From: Burkholderiales bacterium
GTDB lineage: Bacteria; Pseudomonadota; Gammaproteobacteria; Burkholderiales; UBA6910
Reading direction: 5' to 3'
Assembly (NCBI GenBank): GCA_026005015.1
Contig: BPKG01000002.1
Span: 124,001-188,000 of the forward strand
DNA length: 64,000 nucleotides
Positions 20,506-30,894 of this stretch are shown here, one piece after another. The notes beneath the pieces were generated by a model. The model saw only the letters and a list, made by a program, of their open reading frames with translations, searched no databases and was not told the DNA's origin. The position numbers and the translations under genes were made by a program. Each line of letters opens with the position of its first letter. Position 1 is the first letter of the stretch.

Positions 20506-20613
20506 GTCGCACCGGCGGCAATTCTTACTGTAACAAAAAGCGGGCCATTCGGCTCCTGGCAAACACCACGGGCGTCTTCTTTCATGGCGCGGGTTGTCCC
20601 CTTGCCACCACGC

Positions 20614-20629
20614 TGGCATGAATGCTGCT
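20614..20629 (+). promoter_or_regulatory. Sigma54 (-24/-12) promoter for the cytochrome gene
   Basis: TGGCATGAATGCTGCT, with GG and GC exactly 10 bp apart and a TGGCAtG-N4-cTGCT fit to consensus. Predicted start near 20640, shortly before the pedF-like gene. Confidence 0.6.
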
Positions 20630-20682
20630 CCATGGCCGGCTTCGGCAGGCTTCGCTTCGGTATGACGATTGGGAAGAGCACG

Positions 20683-21120
20683 ATGGGAAAGGAACGAAAG
20701 ACTGGACGGATGTATGCCCGGGTCCTGGCGGTACTGCTGGGGCTGGGCCCTGTGATGGCCCGTGCCCACGGAGACGTGACCCCGCAGCCGGTGGATGTCT
20801 CGGGACTGCAGCCCCTCGGTTCGGAGTGGCGCTCCACCAACCCGTACCGGGGCAACCCCCAGGCCATCGCCATCGGCGCTTCCGCGTACAACCAGAACTG
20901 CGCCCGCTGTCACGGGCTGGAGGCGGTCTCGGGCGGCATCGCCCCGGACCTGCGCCATCTGCCCAAGGGCGATGAAGGAGACGAGATCTATGTCATGCGG
21001 GTGCGCAAGGGCTCATCCCGGGACGGGCGGGTGTACATGCCGCCTTTCGAAGGAATTCTGAGCCAGGAGGCGCTTTGGGCGATCCGGGCGTGGCTGGAGT
21101 CGGTCCATGGGGGGGAATAG
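20683..21120 (+). CDS. pedF: Cytochrome c-550, PedF family
   Basis: 145 residues from MGKERKTGRMYARV: basic n-region, hydrophobic signal sequence ending ARAHG, then a single haem site CARCH in NQNCARCHGLEAVSGGIAPDLR, characteristic of the PedF family. A distal Met is offered by YMPPFEG. It should accept electrons from the PQQ alcohol dehydrogenase in the periplasm and pass them to the oxidase. Other in-frame ATGs (20662, 20710) are possible starts; GGAAGAG favours 20683. It overlaps the next gene by 14 bp. Confidence 0.9.
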   Translation: MGKERKTGRMYARVLAVLLGLGPVMARAHGDVTPQPVDVSGLQPLGSEWRSTNPYRGNPQAIAIGASAYNQNCARCHGLEAVSGGIAPDLRHLPKGDEGDEIYVMRVRKGSSRDGRVYMPPFEGILSQEALWAIRAWLESVHGGE

Positions 21121-21955
21121 GACGGCCCTGGTTCTGTGGGCGTGGTTCGTCATGGGCGCGGGCGCCGCGCTGGCGGTGCAGGCCGAGACCCTCGCAGAGC
21201 TGCGGCAAAGGGGGAGCCTGCGCCTCGCGGTGTACAACGATTTCCCGCCTTTCTCCCAGGCTGGCCGCGGCATCGACGTGGACCTGGCGCAAGCGCTAGG
21301 GGAAAGGCTGGGGCTCGGGGTCGAGCTGGTCTGGTTCAACGCCGACGAGGACATGAACGACGATCTGCGCAACATGGTGTGGAAGGGCCATTACCTGGGC
21401 GGACGCGTCGCCGACGCGATGCTGCACGTGCCCGTGGACCCTTATCTCGCGCAGAAGAACCCCCAGGTCAAGATCCTCGCGCCTTATCACCGGGAGCAGA
21501 TGGCCCTCGCCCGGGATACGCGCCGCATCCCCCGGGTCGAGGACATGGCGGGCCTGGAGGTCTTCGCCCACGAAAAGATCGCGGTCGAGTTGGCAACCCT
21601 GCCGGACGACTTCCTGAGCACCGTATGGAACGGCCGCCTGCGGGAGAACGTGGTGCGCTACCGAACCGCGGCCGACGCGGTGCGGGCCCTCGCGGCGGGA
21701 GAGGTGGCGGCGGTGCTAGCGCCCCGCTCCGAGATCGAAGGGGTTCTGGACGGCACCCACACCCACATCGCGGTCACCCCGTTCGAAGCGCGGAGCGCGG
21801 GTCTTTCTCTCACCGGCTGGGTGTTGGGGCTCGCGGTCAAAGCGGAGGCCACCGAGCTTGCCTTGGCGCTGGAGGAGGCCATGGACGCGCTGCGCCGCGA
21901 CGGCACGGTGGAGCGTATCTTCCGCAGCCACCGGGTGACCTACCGAGCCCCCTGA
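21107..21955 (+). CDS. Quinoprotein-associated periplasmic binding protein (XoxJ/MxaJ-like)
   Basis: 282 residues, signal peptide to about residue 26, then a family-3 solute-binding fold (LRLAVYNDFPPFSQAGRGIDVDLAQALGERLG). The FNADEDMNDDLRNMVWKGHYLGG segment is typical of the substrate-binding-like proteins encoded with PQQ alcohol dehydrogenases. It starts inside the cytochrome gene (14-bp overlap), so the two are coupled. No ABC permease is nearby, consistent with a role in activating the dehydrogenase rather than transport; this is inference from XoxJ. Confidence 0.85.
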   Translation: MGGNRTALVLWAWFVMGAGAALAVQAETLAELRQRGSLRLAVYNDFPPFSQAGRGIDVDLAQALGERLGLGVELVWFNADEDMNDDLRNMVWKGHYLGGRVADAMLHVPVDPYLAQKNPQVKILAPYHREQMALARDTRRIPRVEDMAGLEVFAHEKIAVELATLPDDFLSTVWNGRLRENVVRYRTAADAVRALAAGEVAAVLAPRSEIEGVLDGTHTHIAVTPFEARSAGLSLTGWVLGLAVKAEATELALALEEAMDALRRDGTVERIFRSHRVTYRAP

Positions 21956-22076
21956 GGCGGGCGTCGGAACTCGCAGGGAGCGGGCAGGGTGTGTGAGCGA
22001 AGCCTGCCTGGGGTGCCCTCGTCGCGGCAGGCGAGCGAAACGCGCCGTCAGCGGTACAAGGGGACCTGCCTCAGGC

Positions 22077-22094
22077 GGTGCGCTGAAGCGCACC
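22077..22094. repeat. Short intergenic palindrome, GTAGGGTGCGC family
   Basis: GGTGCGCTGAAGCGCACC followed by CTAC: an 8-bp perfect inverted repeat with a GA loop. It resembles the repeat at 25680-25715. It lies between the convergent xoxJ-like and methyltransferase genes and may act as a terminator. Confidence 0.5.
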
Positions 22095-22119
22095 CTACAA
22101 CGATGCGGCCTCTCGAGGT

Positions 22120-24510
<2,391 letters not shown>

Positions 24511-24612
24511 AGATCGGGAAGCGGGCGGGTAGGAGGTTTCCGGGAGCGGGCGGTCATTATACGGGACCGATGCAGATCCCTGGGCTGCGTCGCCCCGGCT
24601 CCGGAGCGCCCG

Positions 24613-25635
24613 CTAGGGACTCCCGTCGGCCAGATCGGCGACCACGTGGGCCAGACCGCTTACCACCCGCGCCATGGATTCGTAGTCCACCTTGTCCGGC
24701 GTGTCCTGGGGGGAGTGATAATAGGGATAGCGGAACAGGGCGGTGTCGGTCACCATGATGGCCCGGTAGCCCTCCTCCCAGAAGGACCAGTGGTCCGACC
24801 AGCCCGCCCCCATCACCCAGCTTGGCACGGCTCCGCCTTCGGAGGGAAAGGGCGTGCTTTCGCGGAACGCCCGGATCGCTCGGCGTAGCAGCTCCCGGGA
24901 AGAAAGGTTGCCCACGAAAGCGATGAAGTTTCCCGTGCCGGGATAGAAGAGCCCGAGCCCAGCGGGGTAGGACTGGCTTCCGGGGCGATCGGTGTAGTAG
25001 CCGATCGTCTCCAGCGAGAGCATGGCTACGACGTTTTCGTTCCTCTGCCGGGCGCGCCGGGCATAGACCCGGCTCCCCATGACATCGGTATGGAAGAAGG
25101 GCGGCTCTTCGTTGACGAAGGCCACCAGGCGCAGGGTGCGCGCCAGGGGCCGCCCCTTGAGCAGCCGGGCAAGCTCGAGCAAGGCCGCCGTGCCGGTGGC
25201 GTTGTCGTTGGCGCCCGGCGTGCCGGCGAGGGAATCGTAGTGGGCGCCCACCAGGACGATCTCCCGGGGTCTGGAAATACCGGGCTTGGCTGCTTCAACG
25301 TTCCTGACCTGCCGGCCCTCCACCCGGTACGGCTGCTCGGTAACCTGCCAGCCCTCCCGCTCGAAAGCGTCCCGGACGTAGCGGGCCGCCGCTTCCAGGC
25401 CGGCGGGGTTCCAGAGGCTCCGCTCCCCGATTTCCCCCGCCAGGGTCCCGACGTGCCGCTCAAGCCGGTCGCGGAGGAGCCTCTCTTCCGCCGAGAGGGG
25501 CGGATGAAGGCCCGTGTGGGATTTTCCCGGCATGCTGGTCATGAAATGCACGGCGAAAGCGGCCGCCAGGGCCGCGGCGGCGAGGCCCAGACCGAGCCGC
25601 CACCAGGCCGCGGGCCCGATCGGCAGAGCGCTCAT
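24613..25635 (-). CDS. M28 family zinc aminopeptidase
   Basis: 340 residues with one N-terminal membrane anchor (about residues 12-32), so the catalytic domain is probably periplasmic. Zinc ligands and catalytic residues of M28: VGAHYDS, GANDNATG, the catalytic Glu pair in FVNEEPP, a later Asp in MVTDTALFRYP and YHSPQDT. It should trim N-terminal residues from peptides. It follows the methyltransferase divergently only by direction of reading; no operon partner is obvious. Confidence 0.88.
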   Translation of the reverse strand: MSALPIGPAAWWRLGLGLAAAALAAAFAVHFMTSMPGKSHTGLHPPLSAEERLLRDRLERHVGTLAGEIGERSLWNPAGLEAAARYVRDAFEREGWQVTEQPYRVEGRQVRNVEAAKPGISRPREIVLVGAHYDSLAGTPGANDNATGTAALLELARLLKGRPLARTLRLVAFVNEEPPFFHTDVMGSRVYARRARQRNENVVAMLSLETIGYYTDRPGSQSYPAGLGLFYPGTGNFIAFVGNLSSRELLRRAIRAFRESTPFPSEGGAVPSWVMGAGWSDHWSFWEEGYRAIMVTDTALFRYPYYHSPQDTPDKVDYESMARVVSGLAHVVADLADGSP

Positions 25636-25679
25636 TCATCAATCCGGTGAAGGGTCGATTAAAACGTATCTCAAAAGGG

Positions 25680-25715
25680 AGTAGGGTGCATAGAGCGCAG
25701 CGAAACGCACCACGC
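25680..25715. repeat. Dispersed intergenic repeat
   Basis: AGTAGGGTGCATAGAGCGCA followed by GCGAAACGCACCACGC. The ends GGTGC and GCACC are inverted. This GTAGGGTGC...GCGAAACGCACC pattern resembles the intergenic palindrome at 22077-22094 and is a style of repeat common between genes of betaproteobacteria. Confidence 0.45.
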
Positions 25716-25870
25716 ATCCGGAAGCGCCGCCAGGGCGCGCTAAAGCACGCCTTACCGTGCGCGCGATTTCGGGATAGGTTCCAGCCATTTACCGCTTAGC
25801 GCCTAATGGAAGGATGCTCGCCAAGTCTCGTTTGCCCCCTGTTTTCCCCGTCTTGTGACAAGGAGGCGCC

Positions 25871-26212
25871 ATGCCGGAACAGATCTCCAAATACCCCGAG
25901 GTCACGATCCAGGTGCTCCAGAGCGCCGGCGCCCGCTGCGGGCCCGGCGTGGAAAAGAACATTCTCACCCGCTGCCCGTCCGAGCGCTTCTGCGCCCTGC
26001 CGGGCGGGGAGATCTGCGTCTACGGGCTCGACCAGATCCCCCACATGACCCAGATCACCCGGGAGGAGCTGGCCCGGGTGGCGTGTCCACCCCGCTCCCT
26101 CTCCGGGGTCGGGCTCGAGAGCGCTTTGCTTCCCGAGGCGGGCGCCTTGGGGGCCGCGTTCGCCCTGGGGATGGTGGTCGGCGCCCTGTCCCGAAGGCGG
26201 CGGAAGCCTTGA
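25871..26212 (+). CDS. Hypothetical small membrane-anchored protein
   Basis: 113 residues from ATG 25871 with a GGAGG-like site just before. Four cysteines (CGPG, RCPSERFC, EICVYG) suggest a metal or disulfide unit, and the C-terminus is one hydrophobic span followed by RRRRKP, i.e. a tail anchor with a cytoplasmic basic end. Phrases such as YGLDQIPHMTQITREELARV look conserved, but I do not recognise a named family. Confidence 0.65.
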   Translation: MPEQISKYPEVTIQVLQSAGARCGPGVEKNILTRCPSERFCALPGGEICVYGLDQIPHMTQITREELARVACPPRSLSGVGLESALLPEAGALGAAFALGMVVGALSRRRRKP

Positions 26213-26281
26213 CGGCATTGCTTTGCGCCACCTCGGGGACGCAAGAGCGGACAATGCGCCCCGCAAGCATGAGTGCGTGGG

Positions 26282-26956
26282 TCACGGAAGGCCGTCGCGG
26301 CTCCCCCGCAGCTCGGCTACCAGGGCCTTTAACGCCGCGACTTCGGCTTCGAGCTGGGCGAGGCGCTCGGCGAGGGCGGAGAAATCCATCGCCGCGGGGC
26401 CGCGGTCGCTGGCCATGGGGGGCGTGGCGGGAATCCATTCCCTTGACGCCGGGGTCCCGCAGAGCAGGTGAGTCCAGCGGCTTTCCCGTGCGCCGGGCTG
26501 ACGGGGCAGCTCGGCCACCAGGGCCCCGGCCGGTCGCTGGGCCAGCTCCTGCAGGAAACCCTCCACCGCCGAGATGTCGGCGAACCGGTGCAGGCGCTCG
26601 CAGTTGAGGCGCAGCTCTCCGGCGGTCTGGGGGCCGCGCAGCATCAGCACCGCCAGCAGGGCCGCCGATTGGGACGGGATCTGCCACGTCTTTTCCATGT
26701 TGTGGGCGTAGCGCATCACCCGCCCGCCGCTCGATTCGATGACCAGGGTTTGCGCCTTGAGACGCTCGAGGGCTGTCTGCACCTCGGCTTCGTCCAGGGC
26801 CATGACCGGGTCGCGGCTGGTCTTCTGGTTGCAGCCGGCCACCAGGGCGTTGAGGCTCAAGGGGTAGGTGTCCGGCACGGTGCGCTGCTTCTCTACCAGC
26901 ACCGCGAGAACCCGGGCTTCGATGGGGGAAAGCAGGGGAGTCGGGGCGTTCGGCAT
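26282..26956 (-). CDS. yceH: YceH/DUF480 family protein
   Basis: 224 residues from [20 protein letters not shown]. Two winged-helix-like halves: [20 protein letters not shown] followed by NQKTSRDPV, the DUF480 hallmark, and a second domain ([20 protein letters not shown]). The C-terminus is a coiled coil ([22 protein letters not shown]). Cellular role is not established. The start at 26956 fits the family; an ATG at 26980 is also in frame. Confidence 0.87.
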   Translation of the reverse strand: MPNAPTPLLSPIEARVLAVLVEKQRTVPDTYPLSLNALVAGCNQKTSRDPVMALDEAEVQTALERLKAQTLVIESSGGRVMRYAHNMEKTWQIPSQSAALLAVLMLRGPQTAGELRLNCERLHRFADISAVEGFLQELAQRPAGALVAELPRQPGARESRWTHLLCGTPASREWIPATPPMASDRGPAAMDFSALAERLAQLEAEVAALKALVAELRGSRDGLP

Positions 26957-26989
26957 GGTCGCGGAGGGGCCCTGGCGCAATTGGATGGA

Positions 26990-27672
26990 TCAACGAGGGC
27001 GCAGACCCGGCGCGGCGATGGGTGGCGTGGTTTCGCCGAGCCTGGCGAGGGCGGCCTGGCGTTGCCTGTCCAGCTCGGCCAGGTCGGCGATGGTCACGTC
27101 CAGGTCCCGCAACAAGCCGTCCTGCAGGGCGTAGATCCAGCCGTAGACCATGAGCGGCTGCCCTCGCGCCCAGGCGTCCTGGACCACGGTGGTCTCGCAC
27201 ACGTGCCGCACCTGCTCGATGACGTTCAGCTCGCACAGCCGGTCCGCCCGCGCCGGGTCGTCGAGCGCCGCCAGCAGCGCCCCGTGCTGCCGCTGCACGT
27301 CCTGTACGTGGCGCAGCCAATTGTCGATCAGCCCAAGCTTCGCGTTGGTCAGCGCCGCCCGCACTCCGCCGCAGCCGTAATGGCCGCAGACGATCACGTG
27401 GCCCACCTTGAGCACGTCGACGGCGTACTGGAGCACCGACAGGCAGTTGAGGTCGGTATGGACCACCACGTTGGCGACGTTGCCGTGGACGAAAAGCTTC
27501 CCGAGCGGGAGATCCACGGTCTCGTTGGCGGGAACCCGGCTGTCGGAGCAGCCGATCCACAGGTATTCCGGCGCCTGCTGGGCCACAAGCCGCTGGGAAA
27601 AGTCCGGCTGCGCCGCGTGACCCGGGCCGCCCAGCGGCGGTTGTTGGAGAAGAGATGGGCGAGGGAGCGCAT
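26990..27672 (-). pseudogene. can: Beta-carbonic anhydrase with N-terminal frameshift
   Basis: The catalytic part is intact: WIGCSDSRVPAN (zinc Cys, Asp-Arg dyad), VHGNVAN and CGHYGCGG (zinc His and Cys). The expected N-terminus MRSLAHLFSNNRRWAARVT lies in a different frame, from ATG 27672; a one-base loss near 27617 breaks the join, after which AAQPDFSQRLVAQQAPEYLW continues in the catalytic frame. Translation from the GTG at 27586 would give a protein lacking the N-terminal helices used in dimer formation. Decay or a sequencing error are both possible. Confidence 0.75.
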
Positions 27673-27752
27673 TCTATGCCTCGACGAAATGAAAACGTTC
27701 AGCTTTCTCGTAGGTCCCGGGAACCCGGGCGAGCACTTGTGTCACGGGGAGG

Positions 27753-28073
27753 TCAGGAGGCATGGGTGAGCTTGAGGCCGAGAATGCCCCCGAAGATGAG
27801 GGCCGCGCACAAGATCCTCCCAACCGAGGCGGGCTCGTTGAACAGCACGATGCCGAGGGCGAAGGTCCCCACGGCGCCGATCCCCGTCCAGACGGCGTAG
27901 GCGGTGCCGACGGGGAGCGTCCGGACCGCAAGCCCCAGCAGAACCACGCTGGCGATCATGGCGAACCCGGTGGCCAAAGAGGGCCAGAAGCGGGTGAAGC
28001 CGTCCGTATATTTCAACCCGATGGCCCAGGCGATTTCAAACAAACCCGCAACGATCAGAATGGACCATGCCAT
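27753..28073 (-). CDS. sugE: SMR family guanidinium exporter SugE (Gdx)
   Basis: 106 residues, four membrane helices. Glu13 in helix 1 ([13 protein letters not shown]) is the proton/substrate site; [17 protein letters not shown] is the SugE-type signature rather than EmrE. It should act as an antiparallel dimer exporting guanidinium with proton exchange. The ATG at 28073 lacks a good ribosome site, and the leader holds a small hairpin at 28097-28112. Confidence 0.9.
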   Translation of the reverse strand: MAWSILIVAGLFEIAWAIGLKYTDGFTRFWPSLATGFAMIASVVLLGLAVRTLPVGTAYAVWTGIGAVGTFALGIVLFNEPASVGRILCAALIFGGILGLKLTHAS

Positions 28074-28277
28074 GACGTTTTTTTCCGACTTGTCTTCCGT
28101 GGACCCCCACGGCGGCGCCTCGCCGGGAAGGGCCACCCACAGGCCGTGAGGTGCGAGGAATTCCGCGCCAGGTTCGCTGCCGTTTCGCCGGCCCGCGCCG
28201 AGTGGACGATCGTAGCACAAGACCGACTTGCGCTGCTGCCGGATCCGGCGCCATCGACGAAAAGACCGTACGCCTCT

Positions 28278-28721
28278 CTATGTCTCGATGAAATCCTTGC
28301 GCATCACCGTCGCTGTGTGCGGCCGGTACCCCAAAGCGGCGTAGAACGTCACTGCGTCTGCCCGGCTGTCGAGAAAGACCGCGTTGAGCCCCTGTTCCCG
28401 GGCGTACCCCTCGGCGTAGGCAAGCAGCCGCCGGCCGACGCCGCGCCGGCGGGCGCGGCCCGAGACCACCAGGTCGTCGATGTGCAGGTGCGGCCCGCGC
28501 GACATTGTCTCCAACGGCCGCATGCCCATGACCCCCACCAGCTCCCCTAACTGGAAGGCGCCGACCAGCCTGTAGCCATGGGCCCGTTGCTGCCGGGCAA
28601 AGCGCTCGAGAAACAGCTCCCAGGTCAAATGGGTGCGCAGCTCCCACAGCACGGCGTAAGCGGCCGGCAGGTCTCGCTCCGCGAGCGACCGTACGTGGAC
28701 AGCGCTTGCGTCCTCGTTCAT
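28278..28721 (-). CDS. GNAT family N-acetyltransferase
   Basis: 147 residues. LHIDDLVVSGRARRRGVGRRLLAYAEGYAREQG contains the acetyl-CoA pyrophosphate loop (R/Q-x-x-G-x-G/A), followed by the typical C-terminal strand AVTFYAALGYRPHTATVMRK. It should transfer an acetyl group from acetyl-CoA to a small molecule or protein N-terminus; the acceptor is unknown. No operon partner. Confidence 0.85.
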   Translation of the reverse strand: MNEDASAVHVRSLAERDLPAAYAVLWELRTHLTWELFLERFARQQRAHGYRLVGAFQLGELVGVMGMRPLETMSRGPHLHIDDLVVSGRARRRGVGRRLLAYAEGYAREQGLNAVFLDSRADAVTFYAALGYRPHTATVMRKDFIET

Positions 28722-28967
28722 AAATGGGCCTCGTTTATTTCCACGGCAAAAGGTATCTGTTCTCGCTTGAAGAGCCCGAGCTGTATGCGCCGGAGGAAAT
28801 GTCGGCGCTTGTTAATCGAAGACGTGGATTCCGGGTGCCGGCTGGCATGCTGGACTGCGGTGGGTGTGGTGTGATGAGCCCAAATGGAGGCGGCACCGCG
28901 AAGGCATTTGCAGACGGCGTCCTGCTTTAGTAGAATCATTGTAGACACATGACTATGGGGGCAGGTG

Positions 28968-29213
28968 ATGAGCACTCAAAGAGTCGTGAAATGGGGGCAC
29001 AGTCTCGCCGTCCGGCTTCCGGCAGCGTTCGCGAAGACCGTTAATGTGACCGAGGGGACGAGCGTGAACATTTCCATTGATGATGGCCGCATCGTCATCG
29101 AACCCGTCACAGAGGAAAGCCCGAATCTGGCAAGCCTGGTTGAGCGCATTACGCCGAAGAACCGCCATCGGGAGCCAGAAATCGAAGGCCCTGTAGGGCG
29201 CGAAGCGTGGTGA
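28968..29213 (+). CDS. mazE: MazE-type antitoxin (AbrB-fold)
   Basis: 81 residues: N-terminal swapped-hairpin DNA-binding domain (RVVKWGHSLAVRLPAAFAKTVNVTEGTSVNI) and an acidic, probably unstructured tail that would occupy the toxin. It stops 4 bp before the mazF start. It probably represses its own promoter; a plausible -10 (TAGAATCAT) lies at about 28931. Confidence 0.88.
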   Translation: MSTQRVVKWGHSLAVRLPAAFAKTVNVTEGTSVNISIDDGRIVIEPVTEESPNLASLVERITPKNRHREPEIEGPVGREAW

Positions 29214-29217
29214 CAAG

Positions 29218-29556
29218 TTGGCGTACGTCCCCGAAAGAGGCGATCTGGTCTGGGTGCAGTTCAATCCCCAGGCAGGGCATGAACAATCCGGACATCGTCC
29301 GGCGCTGGTCATATCTCCATCAATATACAACCGCAGGGCGGGCTTGGCATTGATGTGTCCCATTACAAGCCAAATCAAGGGCTATCCGTTCGAGGTCGTG
29401 CTGCCACAAGGGCTCAAGATTGGTGGAGCCGTGCTCTCTGACCACGTGAAGACTCTCGATTGGCGCGCACGCCGGGCAAAATATATCGACCGACTGCCGC
29501 CCCAGGCGCTGGCCCAGGTCATCGGCCGGCTGATAGCGCTCATTCGGGTTGCGTGA
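29218..29556 (+). CDS. mazF: MazF-type endoribonuclease toxin
   Basis: 112 residues from a TTG codon at 29218 (MAYVPERGDLVWVQFNPQAG, the standard family start). HRPALVISPSIYNRR and LMCPITSQIKGYPFEV carry the conserved Arg/Ser/Thr residues of the RNA-cleaving site. It cleaves single-stranded mRNA at short motifs when MazE is degraded. No TA-linked gene lies beyond; the next sequence is degraded DNA at the edge of the integron. Confidence 0.88.
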   Translation: MAYVPERGDLVWVQFNPQAGHEQSGHRPALVISPSIYNRRAGLALMCPITSQIKGYPFEVVLPQGLKIGGAVLSDHVKTLDWRARRAKYIDRLPPQALAQVIGRLIALIRVA

Positions 29557-29647
29557 CGGCACGGCGTCGGCTATAGCCAACGCGATGAACGATGCCAGTC
29601 GACGCGATTCGGATAACCACGATCATGACCGAAGCCGCCCGAGCCCC

Positions 29648-29836
29648 TCAGCCGGGCGCGCGATTGGCGCGCTCCTTTACAGCCATGTCTTCAGGCTGGA
29701 CGAATTCCAGAAACGGCCGCCCGATGACCTCGGCCGGGAGGTAACCCATGACCCGAGTGATGGCGGAACTAACGTACTTGATGACGCCGGAAAGATCGAT
29801 GACCGCGACTAAATAAGGGGCGAGCTCCGTTAGCAC
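29648..29836 (-). pseudogene. PAS domain fragment
   Basis: An isolated 62-residue open stretch reads YLVAVIDLSGVIKYVSSAIT and then VMGYLPAEVIGRPFLEFVQP, the core of a PAS sensor domain. Neither the preceding nor the following part of a sensor protein is present, so it is a remnant of a histidine kinase, diguanylate cyclase or similar. It lies at the distal end of the cassette region. Confidence 0.6.
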
Positions 29837-29991
29837 GTGGAACCCATTGCCCCGTGGTGAGCGAGGGAAGCCGGATCGTTAGGCACGGCTGGGCAGTAAC
29901 CGCAGGGTTACCCCGTAACATTTCCCGTTCGGCGGGTAGCCGTGATCGCCTGCAGCTGCCCGTTTTACGGGATGTCCGGAAATTTGTGTCG

Positions 29992-30587
29992 TCATCGTCT
30001 CTTTGCCCAGACTTCCCATCGTTCTCTGCCCTTGAATACCGGCACGGAGGTTGTTACAGCGGCTTCCGCCGTCTTTTCGAACCTGTCGCCCAAGAGTTGG
30101 ACCAATTCACCCGCTTTCAAACAGAATGGCGGACCTCCCTGCTGCTCGCCGTAGACAAAGGAGCCGATAAGCTTGCCTCCTGGGCGGAGCAGCTCCCCCA
30201 AGCGATGCGCGTAGTCGGGTCACATCCTGCGCGGCAGGAAAGCGAGAAAGGCGCGCTCGTAAACGACATCGAAGGGCTTTCCACCGAATCGTACGAGAAG
30301 GAATCCCCGAGCACCACGGCGTCTTGCAGCGCAACCAACAGTTCTTTCGCCCGCGCCACGGCCGCCACGCTGAAGTCGATCGCGACCACTTCGTAGCCTT
30401 TTTCGGAGAAGGTGCGGAGCTCGTAGGCTAAACCGCATCCCGGGATCAACACTCGACCGCTGCCGCTTTCCTGAGCCAGGTAGCGCCCGAGATCCGGCGG
30501 CGTGGACCCGGCATCCCAGGGGGCGCGTTGGTCGCGAAAGCGAGCGTCCCAGAAAGCGGGAGTCGCGGGATCTTCTTTGGTGCCCAA
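29992..30587 (-). pseudogene. Broken SAM methyltransferase (TPMT-like), probable gene cassette
   Basis: Starting at TTG 30587 (PATPAFWDARFRDQRAPWDAG), the protein shows motif I GRVLIPGCGLAYE and VVAIDFS, then loses frame near 30293 by one base (FGGKPFDVVYERAFLAFLPRRM continues in the next frame), meets a TGA at about 30229 where a Trp codon is expected, and resumes as PDYAHRLGELLRPGGKLIGS to a stop at 29992. The family methylates thiols or other small molecules. Orientation matches the other integron cassettes, transcribed away from intI. Confidence 0.8.
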
Positions 30588-30820
30588 GGAGTCGCTTCGT
30601 GATGGCCCTGAAAAGCTGCGATCCTGCTTGAGCCGTCAATTGGCGGACTGTGCGATCGGCCCGGCTGATGGACCTCATTCGGGGTAAGCAACGGCTTGCG
30701 CCGGCTGCAGCGGCTTGTTAGGCATACAGCAGCCTCGGTTGAAGCTCGTGGCCCATCTTGACCCGATAGTGCCGATCCTGGCTTTGGCCATAAGTACCTC
30801 CTGTCGCCAGCCGATCACGA
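30588..30820. other. Cassette remnants between methyltransferase and toxin-antitoxin cassettes
   Basis: No intact gene. On the minus strand a GCCTAAC box (30717-30723) resembles an attC R'' end but lacks a good partner; GTT at about 30689-30691 is the nearest. Between it and the attC at 30821-30887 lie about 100 bp with a strong ribosome site (AGGAGGTACTT) and an ATG at 30792, and a reading frame ending in LQPRLLYA whose TAA falls in the GCCTAAC box. This looks like a truncated miniature cassette. Confidence 0.4.
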
Positions 30821-30887
30821 GCCTGACGCCCGCGGTGAAGCGCGCGGGCGCTCTTCCCGCGCGTCGCTTTCGACCACGCGGTTAGAG
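30821..30887 (-). other. Integron attC recombination site
   Basis: Read on the minus strand it begins CTCTAAC and ends GTCAGGC (one change from GTTRRRY). The 67-bp interior folds as CCGCG...GCGCGGG against CCCGCGCGCTTCACCGCGG, with extrahelical bases as in genuine attC sites. It starts 8 bp after the stop of the toxin-antitoxin pair, the expected position of a cassette's attC. Confidence 0.65.
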
Positions 30888-30894
30888 CGCCCTT

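Noticed and set aside
28074-28277. Guanidine-I (ykkC) or mini-ykkC riboswitch upstream of sugE
   Set aside because: The conserved ykkC segments and the paired ACGR tetraloop hairpins are not recognisable; kept only as a low-interest question.
28724-28930. A small plus-strand gene before mazE
   Set aside because: No ribosome site, no recognisable domain, and it fills the mazEF promoter region; better read as non-coding.
29829-29884. GTTAGGC at 29878 as a fifth full attC
   Set aside because: Only one end box is convincing; no partner box or internal stem at a proper distance was found, so it is at most a remnant.
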